From Anaerolineales bacterium (lineage in GTDB: Bacteria > Chloroflexota > Anaerolineae > 4572-78 > J111), in contig JACKAT010000020.1 of NCBI GenBank assembly GCA_020634935.1, positions 24,543-88,542 of the forward strand: 64,000 nucleotides of DNA. Direction: 5' to 3'. Of the stretch, positions 22,850 to 30,823 are shown piece after piece. A model generated the notes under the pieces. The model was given only the letters and a program-made list of their open reading frames with translations, ran no database searches and was not told where the DNA came from. The position numbers were made by a program, and so were the translations under genes. Position 1 is the first letter of the stretch. The number at the start of each line of letters is the position of its first letter.

Positions 22850-23211
22850 TGAGTGAAGAAATTCAGGTCTCGGTTCGTGGGGAAGAGAATGTGACCGTGA
22901 TAGATTTGGTTGGAGATGTGACTACCTTTGCCGAGGAAGCGATTAACCAGGCCTATCAAAGTGCCTCCGCCGATGGTGCAAAAAATATCGTTTTTAACTT
23001 TAGAGAGAATGACTATATTAACAGCGCCGGCATTGCTATTTTGATAGGGGTTGTGACCGAAGCTCGCAAAAGAGATCAAAAACTATTGATGACCGGTCTA
23101 AGCGCCCATTTCCAAAAGATCTTTCGTATGGTCGGGCTGACTCAATATGCGGATTTATATCCAACCGTCACCGATGCGCTCGCTTCGGTCAATGGGGAAA
23201 CCGCAGCCTAA
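22849..23211 (+). CDS. rsbV: Anti-anti-sigma factor, STAS domain (RsbV-like)
   Basis: A 120-residue STAS protein. The phosphorylatable Ser is in DYINSAGIAILIGVVTEARKR, the usual NSSGIG-type loop, after the strand KNIVFNFRENDYI. When dephosphorylated it binds the RsbW-like kinase and frees the sigma factor. Its ATG overlaps the rsbW stop (TAATGA), which keeps the two partners in balance. A strong terminator follows, so the operon is just these two genes. Confidence 0.9.
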   Translation: MSEEIQVSVRGEENVTVIDLVGDVTTFAEEAINQAYQSASADGAKNIVFNFRENDYINSAGIAILIGVVTEARKRDQKLLMTGLSAHFQKIFRMVGLTQYADLYPTVTDALASVNGETAA

Positions 23212-23236
23212 CGATTTGCCCGCGTTCCAAAAATTC

Positions 23237-23269
23237 AAAGCCACACGAATAGTGTGGCTTTTTGTTTTT
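23237..23269 (+). terminator. Intrinsic terminator of rsbW-rsbV
   Basis: AAAGCCACAC (23237-23246) pairs perfectly with GTGTGGCTTT (23252-23261) around a 5-nt loop, followed by TTGTTTTT. It also lies close to the convergent truD gene, whose 3' end is at 23295. Confidence 0.92.
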
Positions 23270-23294
23270 AGGCGGAAAGTGAGCCAGGCCTTTT

Positions 23295-24488
23295 TTAGGT
23301 CTTCATAACCTCAGCCATCACTCGCGTAGCATAAGACCCGGCTGGCAGTTCAAAAGCCAACAGTAAGCCATCATCATCCCCCCCAACTTTAGGGTTTTTT
23401 AACTGAAATCGATAAGGACGGCGAGCCCCTCTGATCTTCAAACCAGGAACATTAAAATCCTCCGGCAGCAGGCCATGCTGCTCCAAGACAGCTTGTTCTT
23501 TCCGGCCTGGTTGGCCCTGGGCCGCCAGCGTTTTGGTGCCGAAAATTGGTCCTGAGGGGCTAATTTCAAAGTCATCGGCGCGGGGTTGTTCGACAGCGGC
23601 TGACTCGACCAAAAAGGCAGCTCCTTTATGATGAATGTACGCGATATCTCCATCTTCAAGCCGGTCAATCCCTTCCAATCGATCAACCAAAAGTTGGTTA
23701 AAGAGTTCAGCCTGGAAGGCGGAAATAAAAAACGTTTTGGTCCGCTTATCAAGAACCTTCAAAGCGACGGCTAAATCGCCATTAGCTTTTACTATAGCTT
23801 CCAGGGTTTGTCGTTCATCGCTAAAAGTTGTTGGCCAAACAGCCAGGGCTTCGCTCCATTTCTGCTCATCAACTAACTGGCGAGCGGCTTGGATAGCTGC
23901 GGCTTCGTGAGTTTGGGGGCGACCCAGGAACTCGGCTACAAATTCCACAACGTCATCGTGAACAATTAACGCGCCTAATCGACCTGTATTGCCTCGATTA
24001 CCAAAACGTTGAGCATCAAAAAAGTTAGGCACGCCTCTCCGGCTCAGTTCGGCCAGCGTGGCTTCCGCCTGAGATAAAGCTGTTTCGGTTACATCTCTGA
24101 CTTTTATCTTGAACCGGTTCCCCAACAAATGGCCTGTCTTTAACTTGTTTTGATGGCGGTTAACCTCAAGAATGGTAATATTCGGCAGGTCCAGCGCTTG
24201 CACTGCTTCTGCGGCCACTTTGTCGATGGAGAGCATTTGGCGGGTGACGGCCTGCGCATCCTTCAGTCCGGCGTACCCGATCAATCGCGGCGAGATCCCT
24301 AAAGCCTGGGCTATCTTTCGGATCGCGGCGGGGGTAGACAGGCCAATTTTTTCGATTTGGACATAAATGTGTTGCCCCTGGCCGGAGGGATAATAGAGAG
24401 GAATTTCTTCAACAATAAAATCTTCCGGAACGACTTTAAGCCGTCCCCCAATACCCGGTTGTCGATTGGTTAGGTAGTTTGTAATCAT
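23295..24488 (-). CDS. truD: tRNA pseudouridine synthase D
   Basis: Makes pseudouridine 13 in tRNA-Glu and related tRNAs. The 397-residue protein has the TruD signatures: LKVVPEDFIVEEIP at the start, GYAGLKDAQAVTRQ with the catalytic Asp, GNRFKIKVRDV, and FFDAQRFGNRGNTGRLG. The C-terminus closes with GSYATRVMAEVMK. I chose ATG 24488 (MITNYLTNRQPG), 10 nt past the stop of the upstream gene; an in-frame ATG at 24533 would overlap that gene. It is last in a minus-strand group after map and the pentapeptide-repeat gene. Confidence 0.93.
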   Translation of the reverse strand: MITNYLTNRQPGIGGRLKVVPEDFIVEEIPLYYPSGQGQHIYVQIEKIGLSTPAAIRKIAQALGISPRLIGYAGLKDAQAVTRQMLSIDKVAAEAVQALDLPNITILEVNRHQNKLKTGHLLGNRFKIKVRDVTETALSQAEATLAELSRRGVPNFFDAQRFGNRGNTGRLGALIVHDDVVEFVAEFLGRPQTHEAAAIQAARQLVDEQKWSEALAVWPTTFSDERQTLEAIVKANGDLAVALKVLDKRTKTFFISAFQAELFNQLLVDRLEGIDRLEDGDIAYIHHKGAAFLVESAAVEQPRADDFEISPSGPIFGTKTLAAQGQPGRKEQAVLEQHGLLPEDFNVPGLKIRGARRPYRFQLKNPKVGGDDDGLLLAFELPAGSYATRVMAEVMKT

Positions 24489-24498
24489 TGCCGCCGGG

Positions 24499-25017
24499 CT
24501 AATCTTCTGATACCGTCTTGACCGCTGCGCCAAAAACTGTGCCGTCGGGTAAAATCGTATTGTCGAGCCGGGCTTCTTCTAAATTAGCTTTCCACCACAG
24601 TCGGCCCGGATTGGTGTCCTTTAGATTAGCTTTTTTGAGATTAGCGCCGTCAAATTTTGCCCCGGAAATGTTTGAGCGCGATAGATCAACGCCTTCCAGA
24701 TTAGCCCACCGTAAATCTGCACCATTCAAATTAGCTGACCGGAGATTAGCGCCGCGAAAATCCGCGCCGGTCAAATCCGAGTTAGATAGGTCCGCATTTT
24801 TGAAATTGGCATCCCGTAAAACAGCGGCTTTGAAGCTCGAACGGGAAAGAACCGATCGTTCAAAATTGCATTCCAACAGGGTGGCCCCCTCAAAATTGAC
24901 CCCCACTAACCTTCGTTTAGAGAGATCATCGGCCTGAACCGTAACGCCTCTAAAATCCTTGTCGTTTCGGCTGTATCTTCTGATAATATCTTCAGCGGTT
25001 TTTTCGTTTCGTTTCAT
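24499..25017 (-). CDS. Pentapeptide-repeat protein
   Basis: A 172-residue protein whose residues about 30-150 are tandem A(D/N)LXX-type pentapeptides (for example ANFKN ADLSN SDLTG ADFRG ANLRS ANLNG ADLRW ANLEG), forming a right-handed quadrilateral beta-helix. Members are adaptors or DNA mimics; some protect gyrase, but nothing here points to a particular partner. It lies between map and truD on the same strand with gaps of about 10-25 nt, so the three are likely one operon. Confidence 0.85.
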   Translation of the reverse strand: MKRNEKTAEDIIRRYSRNDKDFRGVTVQADDLSKRRLVGVNFEGATLLECNFERSVLSRSSFKAAVLRDANFKNADLSNSDLTGADFRGANLRSANLNGADLRWANLEGVDLSRSNISGAKFDGANLKKANLKDTNPGRLWWKANLEEARLDNTILPDGTVFGAAVKTVSED

Positions 25018-25039
25018 TGCTCTTAATTGTTAAAGCCCA

Positions 25040-25816
25040 TCAAAGTTTTGTCAAGATTTCAGGGCCATTTGTAGTAATGGCGATGGTATGCTCAAATTGA
25101 GCCGAGAGTTGCCCATCTTTCGTCACCACGGTCCACCCGTCATCTAACAGCTCCCATTCGTAGGTGCCGATGTTGATCATGGGTTCGATGGTAAACGTCA
25201 TCCCTGGTTTCAGCTTCGGCCCCCGGCCGACCTGCCGCACATGTGACACCGATGGAGATTCGTGTAGTGAACGTCCTACACCATGCCCCCCCCACTCTCT
25301 AACAACTGATACTTCTTGCTGGTCAGCATAATTATTGATATCCATTCCTATATCATTGAGATAATTACCGTATTGCGCGGCCTCGATGCCAATCCGCAAA
25401 CATTCTTGGGCAACGGTCAATAACCGTTGGGCTTCGGCTGAAATCTGTCCTACCGCAAAAGTTTTACAGGCATCACCGCAAAAGCCCTTATATTTAAGCC
25501 CAATATCGATGCCAACAATATCGCCTTCTTTCAAGATACGATCGTCAGGCAGTCCGTGACAAATTTCTTCGTTTACAGATGCGCAAATAACCCCCGGAAA
25601 AGGGGGATGGCTTGGTGGATTACCTCGATATCCTTTATAAAGTGGCGAGGCCCCATATTTTTCTAAATGCGCTGTCACTACGGCATCTAAATAGCTAAGT
25701 TTAACCTCTGGTTGAATATGTTCAGCTAATATTTCAAAAACTTCGGCAACAATACGACCTGCATCTCTCATTCGTTCAATATCTCGGGGTCGTTTTAACG
25801 GGATAAACATGGACAT
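25040..25816 (-). CDS. map: Methionine aminopeptidase, type I
   Basis: Removes the initiator Met from new proteins. The 258-residue enzyme shows all five metal ligands in context: IDIGLKYKGFCGDACKTF (two Asp), GGHGVGRSLHESP (His), TIEPMIN (Glu) and QFEHTIAI (Glu), plus the substrate His in PPSHPPFPGVICASVNEEICHG. It has no N-terminal zinc-finger extension. The start could be M1 or the Met two codons later. It is first of the map, pentapeptide, truD group; a TATAAT -10 box (minus strand, 25853-25848) lies about 35 nt upstream. Confidence 0.95.
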   Translation of the reverse strand: MSMFIPLKRPRDIERMRDAGRIVAEVFEILAEHIQPEVKLSYLDAVVTAHLEKYGASPLYKGYRGNPPSHPPFPGVICASVNEEICHGLPDDRILKEGDIVGIDIGLKYKGFCGDACKTFAVGQISAEAQRLLTVAQECLRIGIEAAQYGNYLNDIGMDINNYADQQEVSVVREWGGHGVGRSLHESPSVSHVRQVGRGPKLKPGMTFTIEPMINIGTYEWELLDDGWTVVTKDGQLSAQFEHTIAITTNGPEILTKL

Positions 25817-26156
25817 TTCTTTCTATTTTTTTGGGGATTCACATAATATTATACGCAGAATTGCAGAAAATTAAAGCATAAAGCCGCATTTGGGGCAAAG
25901 ATCATTTGTGCCTGTAGAGTGATCTTTAATGATTTTAACGTACTTAAGTCACTTTTTTCATGTGACTTTTGGGCAAAAAAAAGTAAATAATTTGTGACTT
26001 TTGGGAAAGAAAAAAAGTACTGACAGCCCATTGAAATTAGGGACTTTTGCCCCTATCATGAGAACAGCCTTTGTTATACTATTAACTTAGACCATAGACC
26101 AGTCTCTTATCTGTTTTTATATTCTTGCAACAACAAAATACCAAAGGTTAGATAAA
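25817..26156. other. 340-nt intergenic region with GTGACTTTTGGG repeats
   Basis: Between map and a small plus-strand gene. It holds the map -10 box (TATAAT, minus, 25853-25848), a hairpin AAGTCAC/GTGACTT at 25946-25968, and two copies of GTGACTTTTGGG (about 25962 and 25992) separated by an A-rich stretch, with a third degenerate GGGACTTTTGCCC near 26040. No ORF or RNA gene is convincing. A TTATACT stretch near 26074 may be the -10 for the next gene. Confidence 0.5.
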
Positions 26157-26363
26157 ATGTTAGCTAATTCCCTTTCCCTTCAAGAAGTAGAAGATCGCCG
26201 TCAGCGCTTAAATCAGGAATTACGCGATGACCAGTTAGCTCTAGATGCCGGGTTCTTAGATAAGTCAGAAGCTGTCAAACGCTCCGTCTACCGAGAATTT
26301 GAACAGCGATGGCTGGAAATGGAAGCCCTTTTGCTGCGCAGTAGTTCCATTACCACCAAGTAG
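26157..26363 (+). CDS. Hypothetical 68-residue coiled-coil protein
   Basis: Small acidic/basic helical protein (MLANSLSLQEVEDRRQRLNQ through REFEQRWLEMEALLL), probably a short coiled coil. There is no membrane segment or known domain. No clear RBS precedes the ATG, but the ORF is open over its whole length with even charge distribution and stands alone between two other genes. It converges with the DUF218 gene 18 nt away. Confidence 0.45.
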   Translation: MLANSLSLQEVEDRRQRLNQELRDDQLALDAGFLDKSEAVKRSVYREFEQRWLEMEALLLRSSSITTK

Positions 26364-26381
26364 CACGGTTAGCTGTAAGTC

Positions 26382-27011
26382 TCAGTAAACGGCTAGGTAA
26401 TATCCAAACTTGAGATATTCATTAGCCAGCATTAGCAAACCGCGCTCTTCTCGCCACCAGTTCGTCTCATCGAACTTCCATTGGGGCGCTGCCGACATTT
26501 GAATATGGACGTTTGTTCCCGCTAGTACTTTCTGAAAGATCCACCGGCTTCGGCGCGTGTGAAAAGCGCTGGTTACGATAATAACATTTTGAGTATGGTG
26601 CTCTTTAACATAATCCAGCAGGACTTGCGCCTCATCGTGGGTACTGGTGACGCCGCCCTCAATTTCGATGACCGTAATCTTATCGCGAGGTACACCTAAC
26701 TTAACCAAGACCTCAACCGATACATCCGTACCATTCGGGTACAACTTGATTTCGCTAGCCGGCCCTTCTTCCTCACGGGGGATCACAATTTGCGGAGCTA
26801 ATCCCTGCTTATACAGCTTGGCCGCATGAAAAGGCCGAGTATTGACCTCGCCATTAAGGATATAGATAATCTCTGCCGGTTGCAGGGTGTCATTTACTAT
26901 TAATACCCGAGCCAAGGTTGTCAAAACCTGGTTCCTAAATATGTAAATCCCTGTACTAACAATTAAGCCGATAAAAACGATAATTAAAGTAATCTTTTGC
27001 CAGGTTCTCAT
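26382..27011 (-). CDS. DUF218 (YdcF/ElyC/SanA-like) membrane protein
   Basis: A 209-residue protein with one N-terminal membrane helix (ITLIIVFIGLIVSTGIYIF) and an extracytoplasmic Rossmann-like DUF218 domain: PAEIIYILNGEVNTRPFHAAKLY, then STHDEAQVLLDYV and NVIIVTSAFHTRRSRWIFQKV. The last segment, T-S-x-F-H-xx-R, is the family hallmark. Relatives affect envelope barrier function and vancomycin sensitivity in enterobacteria; the chemical role is unknown. It is a single gene. Confidence 0.85.
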   Translation of the reverse strand: MRTWQKITLIIVFIGLIVSTGIYIFRNQVLTTLARVLIVNDTLQPAEIIYILNGEVNTRPFHAAKLYKQGLAPQIVIPREEEGPASEIKLYPNGTDVSVEVLVKLGVPRDKITVIEIEGGVTSTHDEAQVLLDYVKEHHTQNVIIVTSAFHTRRSRWIFQKVLAGTNVHIQMSAAPQWKFDETNWWREERGLLMLANEYLKFGYYLAVY

Positions 27012-27424
27012 ATCTGTGATGCTAGCGATTTAATATCTAAGCCCAAAATTCTTGCCTTTTGGACAAGGTGTTTATCGCGCCCCATTTTATCATAAAGTTC
27101 TGCTTTTGTCGCTTAACCCCTTTGAGCCCGGCAACAAAGTGACGGTCACTTCCTCAAAAATCCCCATCTGATCGACAGATCAACGCCTTTGTTCCTTTAA
27201 GAGCGACTAACACTTTAGCATTCCCTAAGCATGATGATCAATAATCTTGCCTTTTTCCCCACTTTCGCTTAATCTTGATTTTGAATAAGTAACTTCCTCG
27301 GAAAACCCATTGTAAACAGTATCATAGCTGGTTCACATCGCCTATTCCACGGCTCTAGCCCGTGAAGGGGTGTCTCTGTTTGTACCCTTTCCGAAAACGC
27401 TTTTAACTCAAAGGAGTAATAGTT
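27012..27424. other. 413-nt intergenic region, little structure
   Basis: Divergent spacer between the DUF218 gene and the tautomerase. It contains a short palindrome AGTGACGGTCACT near 27138 and an inverted repeat CACGG/CCGTG around CTCTAGC at 27348-27364. I see no ORF, RNA gene or clear promoter pair. An AAAGGAG ribosome-binding site at its right end belongs to the tautomerase. Confidence 0.4.
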
Positions 27425-27628
27425 ATGCCTTATATTAATATTCGCATCACCAAAGAAGGGGCCACCCCTGAACAAAAAGCCCAATTGATCAAAGGCGCTA
27501 CCCAACTTTTGGTCGATGTCTTAGGGAAAAATCCGCAAACCACGGTGGTGGTTATCGATGAAGTCGAGACCGACAATTGGGGCATTGCCGGCGAAACCGT
27601 CACCGAGCGGCGCAAACGGGGTGCCTGA
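27425..27628 (+). CDS. 4-oxalocrotonate tautomerase-family protein
   Basis: A 67-residue tautomerase (MPYINIRITKEGATPEQKAQL). Pro follows the initiator Met and becomes the catalytic N-terminal Pro-1 after Met removal; VVVIDEVETDNWGIAGETV is the conserved second half with the Trp. The length is standard for the 4-OT hexamer type. It acts as a keto-enol tautomerase on small acids; the substrate is unknown. AAAGGAG precedes the ATG. The next gene starts 2 nt after the stop, so the two are co-transcribed. Confidence 0.88.
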   Translation: MPYINIRITKEGATPEQKAQLIKGATQLLVDVLGKNPQTTVVVIDEVETDNWGIAGETVTERRKRGA

Positions 27629-27630
27629 TA

Positions 27631-28533
27631 ATGGAAACCACAACCTTTCTTGACCTCGACTGCATCCGGCTCAAAAACGACGCCCTCGAACTACTGGTCA
27701 CTCGGTCGGTCGGCCCGAGGATCATTTATTTAAGCCGGCCCGGCGGCGATAACCTGCTGGCCGAACTACCCGGCCTCACCCTCGACTGCCCCGACGCGGA
27801 CCCGCTCAATTTGTGGGGCGGGCATCGGCTGTGGCATGCCCCCGAACTTCGACGGCGAACCTACCTGCCCGATAATCAGCCGCTTAGCGTCACCGAGATC
27901 GACCACGGCCTCGAGGTCGTCCAGCCGATCGAACCCCCAACCGGCATCCAAAAATCACTGCGAATTATGCTGCCGGATCAGGCCGCCACGGTCATCATCG
28001 ACCACACCCTGACCAACCACGGCATGTGGCCCGTCGAACTGGCCCCGTGGGCCATCACCCAACTCAAGCCCGGCGGCACAGCCATTCTCCCTCAGTTCAC
28101 CGCCAACGCCGACGCCGACGGCCTGCTGCCCAATCGTCGCATCGCGCTGTGGCCCTACACCGATATCCGCAGCCCGCATATCACTTGGGGCAATCGCTAT
28201 ATCTTGGTCCACGCCAATATGACCGCCAATTCTCTCAAAATTGGTTTTCCCAACCCGGATGGCTGGCTGGCCTACCATATTGATCATACCCTCTTTGTCA
28301 AGCAAGCCGCCTACCACCCCAACGCCGACTATCTCGACTTTGGCAGCTCCAGCGAATGCTACTGCTGCGGCCAATTCATCGAGCTGGAAACGCTCGGCCC
28401 GCGCACGACGTTGGGCCTGGGCCAATCGGTCACCCATCGGGAAACCTGGCAGCTTCATGTCGGCATCTCCTTCGAGCCGTCGGAAGACGCCGCCCAAGCC
28501 CTGGCCGAACGGTTGGGGCTGGTAGTTTTGTAA
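27631..28533 (+). CDS. Aldose 1-epimerase-like (galactose mutarotase fold) protein
   Basis: A 300-residue beta-rich protein. Sequence features fitting the mutarotase superfamily are PRIIYLSRPGGDNLLAE near the start, LWGGHRLWHAPE, then VIIDHTLTNHGMWPVELAPWAIT and the late FIELETLGP, matching the arrangement seen in DUF4380-like members. A catalytic Glu as in GalM is plausible in the FIELETLGP segment but I cannot assign it surely. No signal peptide. It begins 2 nt after the tautomerase stop. Codon use is strongly GC-rich at third positions compared with genes before 27 kb. Confidence 0.6.
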   Translation: METTTFLDLDCIRLKNDALELLVTRSVGPRIIYLSRPGGDNLLAELPGLTLDCPDADPLNLWGGHRLWHAPELRRRTYLPDNQPLSVTEIDHGLEVVQPIEPPTGIQKSLRIMLPDQAATVIIDHTLTNHGMWPVELAPWAITQLKPGGTAILPQFTANADADGLLPNRRIALWPYTDIRSPHITWGNRYILVHANMTANSLKIGFPNPDGWLAYHIDHTLFVKQAAYHPNADYLDFGSSSECYCCGQFIELETLGPRTTLGLGQSVTHRETWQLHVGISFEPSEDAAQALAERLGLVVL

Positions 28534-28547
28534 AAGTACCTATCAGC

Positions 28548-28654
28548 GGTCAGCTATCAGTCATCAGCTTACCGCGAAAGATGACGCAGAACCGACCATC
28601 CGGCTCTGTGATTCCAAAACTTACGAAGCGCAAGCTAAAAGCTGATAGCTGACC
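28548..28654. repeat. Inverted repeat GGTCAGCTATCAG/CTGATAGCTGACC
   Basis: Perfect 13-bp arms at 28548-28560 and 28642-28654, with TCATCAGCTT against AAGCTAAAAG further in. It fills most of the gap before cinA. The AGCTGATAGCTGA core also occurs inside the MITE at 14117-14265 and near 37136-37172, so it belongs to the same repeat family, but no target duplication is seen here. Confidence 0.6.
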
Positions 28655-28668
28655 TAAAAGGATAACCC

Positions 28669-29910
28669 ATGCACGCAGAACTCGTTATGATCGGCACCGA
28701 ACTGCTTCTCGGCGAAATTGTGGACACCAACGCCACCAAACTGGCCAAGATGCTACGCGAGATTGGCCTGGACCTTTACTACAAAACCACTGTCGGCGAT
28801 AACCTGGCCCGCATCACCGCCGTCCTTAACCTGGCCTTGGATCGCTCGGAGGTGGTCATCACCTCCGGCGGCCTGGGGCCAACGGTTGATGACATGACCC
28901 GGCAGGCTGTGGCCGATGCCACCGGCCGCGCGTTAGTCTACAGCACCGACCTTGAAGCCCAGATTGCCGAGCGCTTTCGCAGCTTTGGCCGCGAGATGAA
29001 AGAAAACAACAAACGCCAGGCTTACATCCCCGCAGGCGCGTTGCCTTTGCCTAATCTGGCCGGCACCGCCCCCTGCTTTCTCAGCGAAGATGTCGCCGGG
29101 CGCGGCTTCATTATATCGCTGCCGGGTGTACCCCGCGAGTTGGAACATATGATGCACAGCACGGTCGTGCCGCTGCTGATCGAGCGGATGGGCGGGGCCA
29201 AAGCGATGGCCGTTCGCGTCCTGCGCACCTGCGCCGTGGGCGAGAGTAACGTGGACCGGCTCATCGGCGATTTGATGACGATGGCCAACCCCACGGTCGG
29301 CTTAGCCGCGCACGCCGGCCAAACCGATGTGCGCATTACCGCCAAAGCCGACAGCCAGGCCGAAGCCGAGGCCCTTGTCGCGCCGGTTGAAGCCGACCTG
29401 CGGGCGCGCCTCGGTGTGGCGATTTACGGCGTCGAACAGGAAACCGTGCCTGAAGTGGTAGGGCGATTGCTGACTGAACGCGGCCTGAAACTGGGGCTGC
29501 TCGATACCCTGACCGGCGGCGAAATTGCCGCCGATCTGACCGGTGCGGGTTGTGCCGAGCGACTGGCGACCAATCTCCACTCCCTAACTGTGGCCGAGGC
29601 CGTCGAGCAGCTCGGTCTGCCGGCCGCTACCTCGCTCGATGGGGCTGACGGTAAATCCTTGGCTGCTTCACTCGCGGCAGCCGTCGCTCCGCCGGGCGGC
29701 GTTGGACTGGCCCTTATCGGCCCCCTGGTCGGTGGCGAGGCCGACAATATGACCTTTATTGCCGTACACGGCCCGGAGGACCTCCATATGGCGGAGATGG
29801 CGCGGGGCTATAGCGGCACCACCTACGTCCATCGCTGGTTGGTCATCCAGAGTTTGGATCGCGTCCGGCGCGTTGTGTTGAAGCAGTTGGAATCGGCGGC
29901 GGACTGGTAG
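28669..29910 (+). CDS. cinA: CinA-family protein with degenerate deamidase domain
   Basis: A 413-residue, two-domain protein. Residues 1-170 form the MoaB-like COG1058 domain, a pyrophosphatase acting on ADP-ribose-type nucleotides (MIGTELLLGEIVDTN, TSGGLGPTVDDMTR, FIISLPGVPRELEHMM). A middle domain follows, then the C-terminal PncC/CinA-type domain (about 255-413). PncC deamidates nicotinamide mononucleotide through a Ser in an ESCTGG motif; here the equivalent reads LDTLTGGEIAADL, so that Ser appears lost and the last part is strongly divergent. It may keep only the N-terminal activity. RBS AAAAGGA precedes the ATG. Confidence 0.85.
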   Translation: MHAELVMIGTELLLGEIVDTNATKLAKMLREIGLDLYYKTTVGDNLARITAVLNLALDRSEVVITSGGLGPTVDDMTRQAVADATGRALVYSTDLEAQIAERFRSFGREMKENNKRQAYIPAGALPLPNLAGTAPCFLSEDVAGRGFIISLPGVPRELEHMMHSTVVPLLIERMGGAKAMAVRVLRTCAVGESNVDRLIGDLMTMANPTVGLAAHAGQTDVRITAKADSQAEAEALVAPVEADLRARLGVAIYGVEQETVPEVVGRLLTERGLKLGLLDTLTGGEIAADLTGAGCAERLATNLHSLTVAEAVEQLGLPAATSLDGADGKSLAASLAAAVAPPGGVGLALIGPLVGGEADNMTFIAVHGPEDLHMAEMARGYSGTTYVHRWLVIQSLDRVRRVVLKQLESAADW

Positions 29911-29937
29911 TTTGAGTTCGATAATTAAAGTCGAGCA

Positions 29938-29974
29938 TGTCATTTCGTAGCCGGAGGCGGAGAAATCCCTATGA
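29938..29974. repeat. Dispersed repeat, copy 1 (CATTTCGTAGCCG)
   Basis: TGTCATTTCGTAGCCG-x-AGGCGGAGAAATCCCTA occurs here and again at about 35520-35554 with one base different. It is a half of an inverted element whose other arm (GATTTCTCGCTCCTTCG) is seen only in the second location. Confidence 0.55.
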
Positions 29975-30144
29975 TAATACAAGGAAAAGTGGTCTGGTTG
30001 GGAAAATTTGAAGCGACAACACCCTTTTTTCCGGCGAAGGCTTCATTTAATTGATTGTGGCTTCGCAAGACTGCCGAATGATTAACGGCCATTTGTTGGC
30101 GGTCAGCGGTCAACCGTCGGCGATCACACCCAAGGAGTCTCTTA

Positions 30145-30816
30145 ATGAAAACCGTTCCCGCTGTCCCCCTGGAATATCACGGCTTTCCCGAAGACGAGAT
30201 GAAGGCCAGGGCGCTGGCTTTTTACGAGATGATGAAAAAACGGCACAGCACCCGCGATTTTGCCGATAAGCCCGTGCCGCTGGAGGTTATCACGACCTGT
30301 CTGGAAACGGCCGGCCGCGCGCCGAGCGGAGCCAACCAGCAGCCCTGGCACTTCGTGGTCGTGACCGACCCGGCCATCAAGCATCAAATTCGGCTGGCGG
30401 CGGAAGCCGAGGAGCGCGCCTTTTACACCGAACGCGCTTCCGAGGAATGGCTCGACGCCCTGGCTCCACTCGGCACGGACGCCGACAAAACCTTTATCGA
30501 CCGGGCCGGCTGTCTCATTGTGATTTTTGCCCAAACTTATGGATTGAATGAGGACGGGAGCCGTACCAAACACTATTACGTGCAGGAGTCGGTCGGCATT
30601 GCCGCCGGCTTTCTGATTGCCGCGCTGCACAACGCCGGCCTGGCCTGCCTGACCCACACCCCCAGCCCCATGAACTTTCTGGCCGAGATTCTGGGCCGCC
30701 CCAAAAACGAACGGGCCTACATCAACCTGGTCGTCGGCTACCCCGCCACCGACGCCCAAGTGCCGCTGCACGCCACCCACAAAAAAGCGCTGGCCGAATT
30801 CGTGAGCTTTGTCTAG
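30145..30816 (+). CDS. Nitroreductase-fold flavoprotein, iodotyrosine deiodinase-like
   Basis: A 223-residue FMN enzyme. It has RHSTRDFADKPVPLE for the phosphate loop, GRAPSGANQQPWHFVVV, and YYVQESVGIAAGFLIAALHNAGLACLTHTPSP. The lid segment AEEERAFYTERASEEWLDALAPLG and the downstream HTPSPMNFLAEILGRPKNERAY match the iodotyrosine deiodinase (IYD) subgroup more than generic nitroreductases; bacterial IYD homologues dehalogenate halotyrosines in vitro. Assignment to that subgroup is by motif recall. AAGGAGT precedes the ATG. It converges with the NAD epimerase gene, 7 nt apart. Confidence 0.8.
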   Translation: MKTVPAVPLEYHGFPEDEMKARALAFYEMMKKRHSTRDFADKPVPLEVITTCLETAGRAPSGANQQPWHFVVVTDPAIKHQIRLAAEAEERAFYTERASEEWLDALAPLGTDADKTFIDRAGCLIVIFAQTYGLNEDGSRTKHYYVQESVGIAAGFLIAALHNAGLACLTHTPSPMNFLAEILGRPKNERAYINLVVGYPATDAQVPLHATHKKALAEFVSFV

Positions 30817-30823
30817 GATAGAT

